Shown: positions 18,168-27,595, numbered from the stretch's first letter. The stretch: DNA of 64,000 nucleotides from an uncultured Clostridiaceae bacterium (GCA_947647275.1 CANSJQ010000002.1:193795-257794), one strand, 5' to 3'. The notes: generated from the letters alone by a model not told the origin. Numbers and translations: made by a program.

Positions 18168-19805
18168 TTACTCCACTAAATTGAATGGTATTCCATTATC
18201 TTCTGCAAAACTTTCTATTGGATTTTGCTTAGCTACTTGTGCTTTATCATTAGCTTTTGCATCTATATATTTTATTTTCATTGGTTTACCACATTCTATA
18301 GAAATACGTCTTTCTATTTCCGATATATTTTCACTTTTTTCTAGTACTGTTTTTCCAAATGGTGTTAAACCTTTTGGAAATTCTATTGCTATTACTAAAT
18401 CATTTTCCTTCCTAGCTATTGAATTCATTAAATTTGTGTATAACATTATCTTTCCGGCATCTTTTAATTCGTTAACTATTTTTGGCCATGTTTCTAATTT
18501 TTCTCCTACATTAACATTTTGCACTGGTCTTGCTTGCATTTGTGGTTTTACTTCTTCTTTTTTTGTTTCTATTTTTTGTGGTTTTTGACTTAAATTTCCC
18601 ACATAATTTGAAGATGTGTTTATATTTGTACTTCCTAACCCTGCAATTTTCATTTCTAAACTAGCAATTTTATTTTGCAGGCTTCTTAATTCATTATTGT
18701 CAAAATTAATATTAGTTTGTTTTTCTATTTCTCCACTACATAATTTTATTATTCCTACTTGAAATAATATTAATCTTTGTGAAGAATATTTTATTTCATT
18801 TTCTAAATTAGATAATGTATATATCATTTTGAGTAACTCTTCTTTTGAAAATTTGTTAGAAAGTTCTTCAATATTTTTTAGTTCTAATTCTGAATACAAA
18901 TTCAATTTTTTACTTGATTTATATACTAATATATCTTTAATATATTTTATTATTTCCCACAAAAAATTTTGTATATCTTTTCCATCATTTGTTACTTCTT
19001 CTATTGTATTTAATGCTTCATTAACATCTTTATTTGCTATACTATTCACTATTTTATTTATATAAGTAATTTTAGGAATTCCAACTAAGTCTTTTACTTT
19101 ATCTTCATCTATTTTAGTTTCACCATCTTGCAAACATCTTTCTAAAATTGATAAAGCATCTCTCATACCACCTTCTGCAAGTATTGATATAGTTTTCAAA
19201 GCTCCTTCTGAAATTTCTATTTTCATTTCTTCACAAACAATTTTTAATCTTTTTATAATGTCTTCATTTGATATTTGTTTAAAGTCAAATCTTTGACATC
19301 TTGAAAGTATTGTTGCTGGTAGTTTTTGTGGCTCTGTTGTAGCTAGTATAAATTTAACATGCTCTGGTGGCTCTTCAAGTGTTTTTAATAGTGCATTAAA
19401 TGCTCCTGTTGATAACATATGCACCTCATCTATTATATATATTCTATATTTTGCTTTTGTTGGTAAGAAATTTACTTCTTCTCTTATTTGTCTAATATCT
19501 TCTACACTGTTATTTGAAGCTGCATCCATTTCTACTATGTCTGTAAGGCTTCCACTTATTGCTGACTTACATATTTCACATTCATTACATGGTTCTCCAT
19601 TTTTAGTGTTTAAACAGTTTATTGCTCTTGCTAAAATTTTTGCTGAAGATGTTTTTCCTGTTCCACGACCACCATTAAAAAGATACGCATGCCCTACTCT
19701 TCCTGCTATAATTTGGTTTTTAAGAGTTCTTGTAATATGTTCTTGACCTACCATTTCTTCAAAATTAGTTGGCCTAAACCTTCTGTATAGTGCTGTGTAG
19801 TTCAA
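18168..19805 (-). CDS. dnaX: DNA polymerase III subunit gamma/tau
   Basis: The clamp-loader ATPase. About 545 residues: RFRPTNFEEMVGQEHI, Walker A GGRGTGKTSSAKI, zinc module (CLNTKNGEPCNECEICKS), Walker B/DExH IIDEVHMLST, sensor 1 ATTEPQKLP and arginine finger SRCQRF, then domain III and a short tau-like tail with WPKIVNELKD. TTG 19805 lies six bases after GGGGTG and is preferred to GTG 19814. No internal slippery A/G run that would make a short gamma form is obvious. It is preceded by SRP RNA, a common Firmicute arrangement. Confidence 0.96.
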   Translation of the reverse strand: MNYTALYRRFRPTNFEEMVGQEHITRTLKNQIIAGRVGHAYLFNGGRGTGKTSSAKILARAINCLNTKNGEPCNECEICKSAISGSLTDIVEMDAASNNSVEDIRQIREEVNFLPTKAKYRIYIIDEVHMLSTGAFNALLKTLEEPPEHVKFILATTEPQKLPATILSRCQRFDFKQISNEDIIKRLKIVCEEMKIEISEGALKTISILAEGGMRDALSILERCLQDGETKIDEDKVKDLVGIPKITYINKIVNSIANKDVNEALNTIEEVTNDGKDIQNFLWEIIKYIKDILVYKSSKKLNLYSELELKNIEELSNKFSKEELLKMIYTLSNLENEIKYSSQRLILFQVGIIKLCSGEIEKQTNINFDNNELRSLQNKIASLEMKIAGLGSTNINTSSNYVGNLSQKPQKIETKKEEVKPQMQARPVQNVNVGEKLETWPKIVNELKDAGKIMLYTNLMNSIARKENDLVIAIEFPKGLTPFGKTVLEKSENISEIERRISIECGKPMKIKYIDAKANDKAQVAKQNPIESFAEDNGIPFNLVE

Positions 19806-19860
19806 TATTTTCACCCCTATCTGCTTTAAACAATTATTACTTAATTACACTTTCAAAAAA

Positions 19861-19994
19861 GGTATAAGTACTTCGTTCCTCTATGGAAAACATTCACATA
19901 TAAGTGACTACTTATTGCTGCTTCCTTCCGGACCTGACAAGATTCATAGGCTTACATTGAATGTCCTCCATACAGAAACCAAATTTCTTATACC
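19861..19994 (-). ncRNA. ffs: Signal recognition particle RNA (small bacterial type)
   Basis: On the minus strand the ends pair (GGTATAAG/CTTATACC). The apical part contains the invariant SRP core GTCAGGTCCGGAAGGAAGCA, with the Ffh-binding asymmetric and symmetric loops. About 134 nt with a rod shape and no Alu domain, so the 4.5S-like type. It lies directly upstream of dnaX. Confidence 0.94.
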
Positions 19995-20069
19995 TTTTTT
20001 ATTATATATACTTTTTTTAGTTTTATCAAGTATTTTAGAAAAATAATTTCAAGCAATTGTCTTAAAGTT

Positions 20070-20234
20070 GAAGTGCATAACCTTTAATTCTACACTAGTG
20101 TAAAGTAAATAATATATTTTATTTTTGTAATCAAGTATTAGGCAACTCATCTTAGGTAATTGAAGACCCTTTGTCTTGGAGGGCCAAATATAAAATTTAT
20201 TATTTACTAAGAGCAGATTTTAATTGTAAGCTTC
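20070..20234 (+). ncRNA. Candidate structured RNA, rod-shaped hairpin (copy A)
   Basis: A gene-free block in which AGTAAATAATATATTTTATT pairs with ATAAAATTTATTATTTACT across a central GC-richer apical region (GACCCTTTGTCTTGGAGGGC). It shares the block CTACACTAG..AAAGTAA.TAATAT.TTTTATTTTTGTAAT on the 5' side, and the matching 3' arm, with 38617-38786. Conservation of both arms with divergent apices suggests an RNA, possibly 6S-like in shape. The strand is a guess from the shared asymmetric part. Confidence 0.5.
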
Positions 20235-20246
20235 CTAATTTAAAAA

Positions 20247-20990
20247 TTATTCTTTCATTCTTTTGAATATATATTTACTAGTATCTGTTATTTCTAAACT
20301 TGCTTTACCTTCTGTTGTAATTTCTGAAATAGGTAAATTAAGAGTCATATTGCTTTTATATTTTTTACCTTCTGTATCTATTATTATATCAAAATTAACT
20401 GAAAATTTTATATCTTCATCTGTTATATTCATAGTTTTTAACATTGTACCATCAATTACTAAATCTTCCGCTGTTAAAGTATATTTTCCAAGTTCTGTAT
20501 TTCCAAAGGCAATTGCAACTATTCCTCCTTGATTATTTATTTCAAGTGTAGTTGTATCACTTTTTGATGCTCCCTTATATGTTAATCTATTTCCTTCTAA
20601 TATAAAGTCATTTGAGTATGTAAATTTTTTATTTTCAGTTGTATTTGGCATAAATGTTTTTATATATCCTTTTTGTGGTGTTTTAGTTATATTTATATTG
20701 TCTATGGTAACACTATCTATTACTGCATCTTTTCTATATTTTTCGTTCTTTTTTATTTCAAAATATATTCCATTATTTTGTACTATTTCGTTCTCTATAC
20801 CACCATTTTGTATTGGATTATCTGAACTCACTACCATGCTTCCTATTACTATTTTTGAAAGTTTGAATGGCATGTTTGTTTCACCTTCTATACTATATTT
20901 GTATGTAATTATTATGGATATAAATATTATTATTACTAATATTATAAAGGCAATTGCTGTTTTTATTTTTTCTTTTATTTGAGTTTGCAT
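20247..20990 (-). CDS. Hypothetical membrane-anchored extracytoplasmic protein
   Basis: 247 residues. One N-terminal transmembrane helix (AIAFIILVIIIFISIIITYKY) is followed by an extracytoplasmic beta-rich domain (KIVIGSMVVSSDNP; IVAIAFGNTELGKYTL; IKFSVNFDIIIDTEGKKYKSN). No catalytic motif or cysteine is visible. ATG 20990 has a distant AGGAGAAA. It stands alone downstream of tRNA-Ser. Family not recognised. Confidence 0.7.
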   Translation of the reverse strand: MQTQIKEKIKTAIAFIILVIIIFISIIITYKYSIEGETNMPFKLSKIVIGSMVVSSDNPIQNGGIENEIVQNNGIYFEIKKNEKYRKDAVIDSVTIDNINITKTPQKGYIKTFMPNTTENKKFTYSNDFILEGNRLTYKGASKSDTTTLEINNQGGIVAIAFGNTELGKYTLTAEDLVIDGTMLKTMNITDEDIKFSVNFDIIIDTEGKKYKSNMTLNLPISEITTEGKASLEITDTSKYIFKRMKE

Positions 20991-21015
20991 TTAAATTTCT
21001 CCTTTGTTTTCTTTT

Positions 21016-21107
21016 TGGCGGAGTGAGTGGGATTCTAACCCACGTACCACTTTTCATGGTTAACTGTTTTCGAGACAGCTTCGTTATGACCGCTTCGATA
21101 CCACTCC
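21016..21107 (-). tRNA. tRNA-Ser (CGA)
   Basis: 92 nt with encoded CCA, acceptor GGAGTGG/CACTCC, anticodon loop CTCGAAA giving CGA, and the long class II variable arm (CCATGAAAAGTGG). Confidence 0.95.
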
Positions 21108-21182
21108 AAATCACACTCAGCATTTACTATTCATTCTTCATTTAAACCTTTTCCTCGAAAGTCAGACGACTAATAGTCGCCT

Positions 21183-21641
21183 TTACAATTTTTTATTTTT
21201 TCTTAACTCTTTAAAAAATCTTTGTAATATATTCTCACATTCATCTTTTAAAATTCCTGTTTCATATTCTACTTTATGATTAAATGGATAATCTTTTAAA
21301 ACATTAAGTACACTTCCACATGCTCCTGTTTTATAGTCCATTGTTCCTATATAAAGTTTTCCTACCCTTGCCTGTATTATTGCTCCTGCACACATAGTAC
21401 ATGGCTCTAATGTTACGTACATCTCACAGTCTAATAATCTCCATGAATCTAATTTTTTACTAGCTTTTTGTATCGCTAATATTTCTGCATGTTTTGTTGT
21501 ATCCTTTTTACTTTCCTTTAAATTGTGTGCTCTTGATATAATTTGTCCATCTTTTACAATTACAGCCCCTACAGGTACTTCTAATTTATTATATGCTTTT
21601 TTAGCTTCCTTTAGAGCTTCTTTCATAAATTTTTCTTCCAT
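21183..21641 (-). CDS. tadA: tRNA-specific adenosine deaminase (A34 of tRNA-Arg)
   Basis: TadA deaminates A34 of tRNA-Arg(ACG) to inosine, so that one tRNA reads CGU, CGC and CGA but not CGG. 152 residues with the zinc/catalytic motifs HAEILAI and PCTMCAGAI, plus VPVGAVIVKDG. It lies between tRNA-Arg(CCT) and tRNA-Ser(CGA). Its presence matters for the CGG observation: the inosine tRNA leaves CGG as the only codon of its box needing another tRNA. Confidence 0.96.
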   Translation of the reverse strand: MEEKFMKEALKEAKKAYNKLEVPVGAVIVKDGQIISRAHNLKESKKDTTKHAEILAIQKASKKLDSWRLLDCEMYVTLEPCTMCAGAIIQARVGKLYIGTMDYKTGACGSVLNVLKDYPFNHKVEYETGILKDECENILQRFFKELRKNKKL

Positions 21642-21668
21642 ATTACCATTTTTCCTCCAATATAAAAA

Positions 21669-21745
21669 TGGTGTTCTGGACAGGAATCGAACCTGCGACC
21701 TACAGCTTAGGAGGCTGTCGCTCTATCCTACTGAGCTACCAGAAC
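21669..21745 (-). tRNA. tRNA-Arg (CCT)
   Basis: 77 nt with CCA. Acceptor GTTCTGG/CCAGAAC, anticodon arm ACAGC-CTCCTAA-GCTGT giving CCT (reads AGG). T-arm CAGGTTCGATTCCTG. This is the only arginine tRNA in the window and it cannot read CGG. Confidence 0.95.
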
Positions 21746-21845
21746 ATTTTACTTTCTTATTTTACTATACTTACTACAAAAAATCAATATTTCATTTTGG
21801 TTATTTTTATGTTATAATATTTCGTAGTTAATATAAATTAAAATA

Positions 21846-22006
21846 TATGACTCAAGGAGTGTCCCTTGTATTCCAATTTGGAACGAAAGTGAATTTAAAT
21901 AATAAAAATTATAAAACTTTTATATAAATTCACATACTTAGCTTCTAAGAGCTTTTGGTCTATATGATGAAAATTCTAAAAATCTAAGTAAGGACTTTTC
22001 CTATGG
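21846..22006 (+). ncRNA. Structured leader or small RNA upstream of ttcA-like gene
   Basis: GGAGTGTCC near the 5' side can pair with GGACTTTTCC just before the gene. A strong internal arm GTGAATTTA/TAAATTCAC (about 21890-21935) and a small hairpin CTTAG-CTT-CTAAG lie inside. A closing stem, an open centre, a terminal arm and a 3' bubble hairpin resemble the 6S RNA plan, but a regulatory leader is equally possible. No riboswitch consensus is recognised. Confidence 0.4.
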
Positions 22007-22025
22007 TTTGAAAGGAGTTTTATTT

Positions 22026-22736
22026 ATGCAAAAAATACTTAGTTCTATGAGGAAAACTATTAGAAGTTATAATATGATAGAAAATGGTGATAAAATAGCT
22101 GTGTGCTTATCTGGTGGTAAGGATTCTATTACTATGCTTATGGGATTAAAACAACTTCAAACTTATTTTGATAAAGATTTTGAAATTGTTGCACTTAGTG
22201 TTGATCCTGGTTTTGAATTTTTTAATGTAGGTTTTTTACAAAAAACTTGTGATGAAATTGGTGTTCCTTTAATCATTGAAGAAAGCCATATTAAGGAAAT
22301 TGTTTTTGATATAAGACAGGAAAAAAGACCTTGTTCATTATGTGCTAATATTCGTAGGGGTATTTTAAATTCAATTGCTATTAGAGAAGGTTGTAATAAA
22401 ATAGCTTTAGGCCATAATGAAGATGATGTTTTAGAAACATTTCTAATGAATTTGTTTTTAACTGGCGCTTTTTCTACTTTTGGTCCAAGTACATATATGG
22501 ATAGATCAAATATTACAGTTATTAGACCTTTAATTATGACTCCTGAAAAGGAAATTAAAAAGTTTGTTAAACGTAATAATATTGAAGTAATGAAAAAAAA
22601 TTGTCCTATGGATGGGGTTTCTAAAAGAGAGTATATGAAAGATTTGTTATATAAACTTAATTTAGACATTCCTATGGTTAGGGCTAATTTGATGGGCGTT
22701 ATTAAAAGAAATAATATAAAAGGTTGGCATGAGTAA
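22026..22736 (+). CDS. TtcA-like tRNA 2-thiolation PP-loop ATPase
   Basis: About 236 residues. It has PP-loop SGGKDSITML (AMP formation) and the cysteine pairs CSLCANIRRG and later CPMDG of TtcA/TtuA enzymes that carry a Fe-S cluster, plus GHNEDDVLETFLMN. TtcA makes 2-thiocytidine at position 32 of some tRNAs, arginine tRNAs among them in other bacteria. Clostridial members may have a different target. ATG 22026 follows AAAGGAGTTTTATTT. Confidence 0.85.
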   Translation: MQKILSSMRKTIRSYNMIENGDKIAVCLSGGKDSITMLMGLKQLQTYFDKDFEIVALSVDPGFEFFNVGFLQKTCDEIGVPLIIEESHIKEIVFDIRQEKRPCSLCANIRRGILNSIAIREGCNKIALGHNEDDVLETFLMNLFLTGAFSTFGPSTYMDRSNITVIRPLIMTPEKEIKKFVKRNNIEVMKKNCPMDGVSKREYMKDLLYKLNLDIPMVRANLMGVIKRNNIKGWHE

Positions 22737-22747
22737 ATTAAAAATAG

Positions 22748-22806
22748 ATTAGATATATTGAAGTAAATCCAAAAAAGTTCACTTCATTTTACCTAATCTA
22801 TTTTTT
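22748..22806 (+). terminator. Bidirectional terminator between ttcA-like and tex
   Basis: AAATAGATTAG and CTAATCTATTT form the outer stem with an inner TGAAGT/ACTTCA, followed by a T run. It serves both convergent genes. Confidence 0.75.
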
Positions 22807-22808
22807 TC

Positions 22809-24965
22809 CTATATTTTCATACTAAGTTTTACTTTTTGCCTCTCTATATCTATTGCAATTACTTTTACTTTTACTATATCTCCTACTGACACTATTTCTG
22901 AAGGATTTTTTACAAACTTTTCACTCATTTCAGAAATATGTACTAGTCCATCATGTTTTACGCCTATATCTACAAATGCTCCAAAGTCTATTACATTTCT
23001 TACTGTTCCTGTTAGTATTTGACCTTCTCTTAGATCTTCAAATTTTAGTACATCACTACGTAATACAGGTTTTGGCATTTCTTCACGTGGGTCTCTTCCT
23101 GGTTTTGAAAGTTCTTCTATTATATCTTTTAATGTCATTTCTCCTACTTCTAGTTCTTTTGCTGTTTTATCTATTTTTATATATGCTAGCTTTTCTTTTA
23201 TTTCTTTTAATTTTTCTTTATCGTTTAAATCCTTTTTGCTATATCCTATTAACTCTAAAAGTTTTTCTGCTGTTTCATAACTTTCTGGGTGTACTCCAGT
23301 TATTTCTAATGGATTTTTACCTTCTGGTACTCTTATGAAACCTGCACATTGTTCAAATGCTACTTTTCCTAGTTTTGGAACTTTTAATAGTTCTTTTCTT
23401 TCTTTTATTTTTCCGTTTTCATCTCTATATTTTACTATATTATTTGCTATTGTTTTATTTACACCCGCAACATATGAAAGTAATGATGGTGTTGCTGTGT
23501 TTACATCTACACCTACTTTGTTTACTGCATCTTCTACTACTCCAGTTAAACTTTCCCCTAGCTTCTTTTGGTCTACATCATGTTGGTATTGCCCTACTCC
23601 TATTGCTTTTGGTTCTATTTTTACAAGTTCTGCAAGTGGGTCTTGAAGTCTTCTTGCTATTGATATTGCTCCCCTTAATGAAACATTTATGTCTGGATAT
23701 TCTTCTGTTGCAAGCTTTGATGCTGAATATACACTAGCTCCCGCTTCTGATACTATTGCATAATGTACTTCTTTACCATATTTTTCTTTTACTTCTTTAA
23801 TAATATCTGCAACAAATATCTCTGATTCACGTGATGCTGTTCCATTTCCTATTGCAAACATATCCACATCATATTTTGCAATTAAGCCTATTAAAACTTT
23901 TTTAGCTCCTTCTACGTCATTTTGTGGCTCTGTTGGATATATTGTTGTTGTATCTAAGAGTTTTCCTGTTTCATCAATTACAGCTATTTTGCAACCTGTT
24001 CTATATGCAGGGTCAAAACCTATTACTGTTAAACCTTTAAGAGGTGCACCTAATAATAACTGTTTAGCATTTTGTCCAAATACTTTTATTGCCTGTTCTT
24101 CTGCTTTTTCAGTTAAATCACTTCTAATTTCTCTATCTATTGAAGGCTCTATTAAACGTTTCCAACTATCTAAAATTGTGTCTTTTAATACTTCTTCATA
24201 TTGTTTATTTTTTATAATATCTTTTTCTATTATTTCAAGAATTTTTTCTTCTTGTTTTTCTATTTTAACTTTAAGAAATTCTTCTTTTTCTCCTCTATTT
24301 ATAGCTAAAATTCTATGACTTGGAATTCTATTTACCTTTTCACTAAATTCATAATACATTTCATAATTAGATTTTTCATCTTCTTTAGATGCTTTAGTCT
24401 CTATTAATCCTTCTCTATAAATTAATCTTTTTATTTGTTTTCTATATTCTGCATTATCTGAAATATTTTCGGCAATAATATCTTTTGCACCAGCTATTGC
24501 ATCTTCTATATTTTCCACACCTTTTTCACTATTTGTGAATTCTTTTGCTATTTCTTCTATATTTCTCTTATCTTCTTGTTTTATTATAATTTCAGCTAAA
24601 GGCTCTAAACCTTTTTCCTTAGCCATTGTTGCTCTTGTTCTTTTCTTTTGTTTATATGGTCTATATATATCTTCAACTTCTGCTAAAGTTTTAGCTAGTT
24701 CTAAAGCCACTACTATTTCATCTGTAAGTTTTCCTTGCCCTTCAATAGAATTTACTACCTCTCCTTTTCTTGATTCTAAGTTTCTCAAATAATTTAGTCT
24801 ATCTCCTAAATCACGAAGTTGTTCATCAGAAAGACCTCCAGTAGCCTCTTTTCTATAACGTGCTATAAATGGAATAGTATTTCCATCGTCAATAAGTTTA
24901 ACAGTAGCCTCTACTTGACTTTCTTTTACTTGTAATTCTTCTGCTATTATTTTTGTAATATTCAT
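22809..24965 (-). CDS. tex: Tex-family transcription accessory / RNA-binding protein
   Basis: 718 residues in the Tex order: N-terminal HTH (IPFIARYRKEATGGLSDEQLRDLGDRL), YqgF/RNase H-like domain (GFDPAYRTGCKIAVID; VSEAGASVYSAS), tandem HhH (DVNTATPSLLSYVAGV; LLKVPKLGKVAFEQCAGF) and a C-terminal S1 domain (GQILTGTVRNVIDFGAFVDIGV). It binds nucleic acid and RNA polymerase complexes. Full length, with a clean ATG after GGGGGAAAT. Confidence 0.95.
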   Translation of the reverse strand: MNITKIIAEELQVKESQVEATVKLIDDGNTIPFIARYRKEATGGLSDEQLRDLGDRLNYLRNLESRKGEVVNSIEGQGKLTDEIVVALELAKTLAEVEDIYRPYKQKKRTRATMAKEKGLEPLAEIIIKQEDKRNIEEIAKEFTNSEKGVENIEDAIAGAKDIIAENISDNAEYRKQIKRLIYREGLIETKASKEDEKSNYEMYYEFSEKVNRIPSHRILAINRGEKEEFLKVKIEKQEEKILEIIEKDIIKNKQYEEVLKDTILDSWKRLIEPSIDREIRSDLTEKAEEQAIKVFGQNAKQLLLGAPLKGLTVIGFDPAYRTGCKIAVIDETGKLLDTTTIYPTEPQNDVEGAKKVLIGLIAKYDVDMFAIGNGTASRESEIFVADIIKEVKEKYGKEVHYAIVSEAGASVYSASKLATEEYPDINVSLRGAISIARRLQDPLAELVKIEPKAIGVGQYQHDVDQKKLGESLTGVVEDAVNKVGVDVNTATPSLLSYVAGVNKTIANNIVKYRDENGKIKERKELLKVPKLGKVAFEQCAGFIRVPEGKNPLEITGVHPESYETAEKLLELIGYSKKDLNDKEKLKEIKEKLAYIKIDKTAKELEVGEMTLKDIIEELSKPGRDPREEMPKPVLRSDVLKFEDLREGQILTGTVRNVIDFGAFVDIGVKHDGLVHISEMSEKFVKNPSEIVSVGDIVKVKVIAIDIERQKVKLSMKI

Positions 24966-25043
24966 TTTATTTCCCCCATATATAGTATGAATGCCCCTTT
25001 CCTAAGTTAAAACAACATAGATGGGACACCCTTTATCTTTATT

Positions 25044-25839
25044 TTATTTTTCTTGATTTTTTTGTTTTTCACTTTTATCCCAGAAGTCTGCAATTTTATC
25101 AAAGTATTCTTCTCTTTGGTCATTTCCTTCTATATTTTTTACTTCTACTGCTGAACCTACTCTTATTGGTGATGCTATTCTTGCTCCTTTACCATATGTT
25201 AAATTTGTCATTTTATCAAAATCTAAATCCATATTGTATATTCTTATTATTTCTTTATTATCCTTTGTTTTTATAGTAACTGTTACTTGATTTCCTTCTA
25301 TTTTTGTTATTTTTCTATCTTGTACTTGACCTATTAACTCTTCTGTTTTGATACTTGTTCTTATCATTGTATCTGCTATTTGTAATAAGTCTTCTTTTGT
25401 ATAATTACTCATTAATTTATTTGATTCTTGTATATCTCTTATCTTTTTTTGTCCTTCTTCTCTTTCTACCCAGTAGTCAGTTACACCTTCATAGTATTCT
25501 TCTTTTTCTTCATCTGTCGTGTTTTCTTTAAGTTCAATAGCTTTTCCAACTCTTTGTACTGATTTTATTTTTGCTTCTCTTGTAAGCTCATTATTTTCCA
25601 TTTTATCGAATCGTAAGCTTAATCTGTATATATGTACATTATTACTATTTTTTGTTTTAACTTCTACTGTAATAACATCTCCATCAATTCCGTGTTATTT
25701 TAGTATTTTGCACATTTCCTTCTATTTCTTCCATTCTTTCAATTCTTTTTAGTATAAAATTAAAAGTATTTAGTACCTCTTGTTTAGAATAATTTCCCAT
25801 AAAATAATTTTTTACTTTAATATCTTCTTTAAATGACAT
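25044..25839 (-). CDS. Unknown repeat-containing protein, interrupted by +1 shift at CGGA
   Basis: The gene starts at ATG 25839 after GGAGGACAAATAT and in the zero frame stops after codon 51. Codon 50 is CGG (25692-25690), followed by A. Skipping its C gives ACA GGA ATT GAT GGA GAT and joins the long downstream frame to 25044, about 264 codons in all. The restored part VITVEVKTKNSNNVHIYRLSLRFDKM parallels VTVTIKTKDNKEIIRIYNMDLDFDKM later on, so the protein has two copies of a motif only if the frame is joined. Both halves also carry NYSKQEVL/NYTKEDLL. Charged and soluble, family unknown. Confidence 0.8.
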
Positions 25840-25901
25840 ATATTTGTCCTCCTATTTTTTTACTTACTTCATACTATCACAAATAAATTATAAAAGTCAA
25901 G

Positions 25902-25938
25902 AAAAACAGTAGTTTCATTTCTACTGTTTCTCTTCTTT
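25902..25938 (-). terminator. Terminator after ABC-F gene
   Basis: AACAGTAG/CTACTGTT around an eight-base loop, followed on the minus strand by TTTCTTG. Confidence 0.65.
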
Positions 25939-26014
25939 TTATTTGTGTATAAAAAATGGAAATTCTCATCCTTCAATAATTATTTCATCTATACTGATTT
26001 TTTTCTTTACTAAA

Positions 26015-27595
26015 TTACTCTATTCCTAAATATTCATTATAAGTTACTTCTCTATCTACTACTTTATCTAACTTAATATCTATTATTCTATTTGCTACTG
26101 TTTGTGTTAGTTGGTGGTCGTGTGATGTAAATATGATATTACCAATGAATTTTTTCATTCCTTCGTTTAATGCTGTTATACTTTCCATATCTAAGTGGTT
26201 TGTTGGTTCATCCATTATTAATAAATTTGCACCTGATAGCATCATTTTTGAAAGTACACATCTTACTTTTTCTCCTCCTGATAGTACTTTTACATATTTT
26301 AATGCTTCTTCACCTGAGAATAACATTCTTCCTAAAAAGCTTCTTACATATGTTTCGTCTGGATCTTTTGAATACTGACGTAACCAATCTGTTATTGACA
26401 TGTCTTCTTCAAATAAATAGTTATTATCCTTAGGAAAATATGTATTTGTTATTGTTGTTCCCCACTCGATTACACCTTCATCTGGCTCTAGTTCCCCTGC
26501 TATTATTTGAAATAATACTGTTTTTGCATTTTCGTTATCTGCCATAAATGCTATTTTGTCGCCTTCTTTTACTACAAACGATACATTATCTAATAATTTT
26601 TCTCCATTTATTGTTTTTGATATATTTTTTACTTTTAATATTTCTTTTCCTGGCTCTCTATCTGGTTTGAAGTCTATGTATGGATATCTCCTATTTGATG
26701 GTTTTATTTCATCTAACTCTATTTTTTCTAATGATTTTTTTCTTGATGTTGCTTGTTTTGACTTTGATGCATTTGCACTAAATCTTGCTATGAAAGCTTG
26801 TAATTCTTTTATTTTTTCTTCTTTCTTCTTATTTTGTTCTTTCATTTGCTTTAATAAAAGTTGGCTTGATTCATACCAGAAATCATAGTTTCCTGGGAAT
26901 ACTTTTATTTGCCCAAAGTCTACATCTGCTATGTGTGTACATACTTTGTTTAGAAAATATCTATCGTGTGATACTACTATTACAGTATTTTCAAAGTTTA
27001 TTAAGAATTCTTCTAACCAGTTTATACTTTTTAAGTCTAAGTCGTTTGTAGGCTCATCTAGTAATAATATATCTGGATTTCCAAATAATGCTTGTGCTAG
27101 AAGTACTTTTACTTTTTCTTTTGCTTCCATTTCACTCATTAATTTATAATGATTCTGAGTTTCTATTCCCAAATCGTTTAAAAGTTGAGCTGCGTCACTT
27201 TCTGCATTCCATCCATCTAGTTCTGCAAAACGTTCTTCTAATTTTGCTGCTTTCATTCCATCTTCTTCATTAAAATCTGGTTTTGCATATATAGCATCTT
27301 TTTCTTTCATTATTTTATATAGTTCTTCATTTCCCATTATAACAGTATCCATTACTGTATATTCTTCAAAAGCAAAGTGGTCTTGTTTTAAAACAGAAAG
27401 TCTTTCACCTTTTTCCTTTGTAACTTCACCTTTACTTGGCTCTAATTCACCTGATAATATTTTTAAAAAAGTAGATTTTCCAGCTCCATTTGCTCCAATT
27501 ATTCCATAGCAACAACCTTTATTAAATTTTATATTTACATCTTCAAATAGTGTTCTTTTACCAAAACGCACTGTAACTCCAACTGCATTTAACAT
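26015..27595 (-). CDS. ABC-F family ATPase (YbiT/YkpA type)
   Basis: 526 residues with two ABC domains and a linker, soluble. ABC-F proteins act on ribosomes. Domain 1 has Walker A GANGAGKSTFLK and Walker B DILLLDEPTNDLD, but its signature is degenerate (MSEMEAKEKVKVLLAQAL). Domain 2 has a good signature (LSGGEKVRCVLSKM) and Walker B LLIMDEPTNHLD, but its Walker A is altered (MADNENAKTVLFQI, lacking the G-x-x-G-x-G pattern while keeping KT). One intact signature remains. ATG after GGAGGAAGA. Stand-alone gene. Confidence 0.92.
   Translation of the reverse strand: MLNAVGVTVRFGKRTLFEDVNIKFNKGCCYGIIGANGAGKSTFLKILSGELEPSKGEVTKEKGERLSVLKQDHFAFEEYTVMDTVIMGNEELYKIMKEKDAIYAKPDFNEEDGMKAAKLEERFAELDGWNAESDAAQLLNDLGIETQNHYKLMSEMEAKEKVKVLLAQALFGNPDILLLDEPTNDLDLKSINWLEEFLINFENTVIVVSHDRYFLNKVCTHIADVDFGQIKVFPGNYDFWYESSQLLLKQMKEQNKKKEEKIKELQAFIARFSANASKSKQATSRKKSLEKIELDEIKPSNRRYPYIDFKPDREPGKEILKVKNISKTINGEKLLDNVSFVVKEGDKIAFMADNENAKTVLFQIIAGELEPDEGVIEWGTTITNTYFPKDNNYLFEEDMSITDWLRQYSKDPDETYVRSFLGRMLFSGEEALKYVKVLSGGEKVRCVLSKMMLSGANLLIMDEPTNHLDMESITALNEGMKKFIGNIIFTSHDHQLTQTVANRIIDIKLDKVVDREVTYNEYLGIE

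Noticed and set aside
20893..21123. 76-codon minus frame over tRNA-Ser
   Set aside because: Composed of tRNA sequence, no SD.
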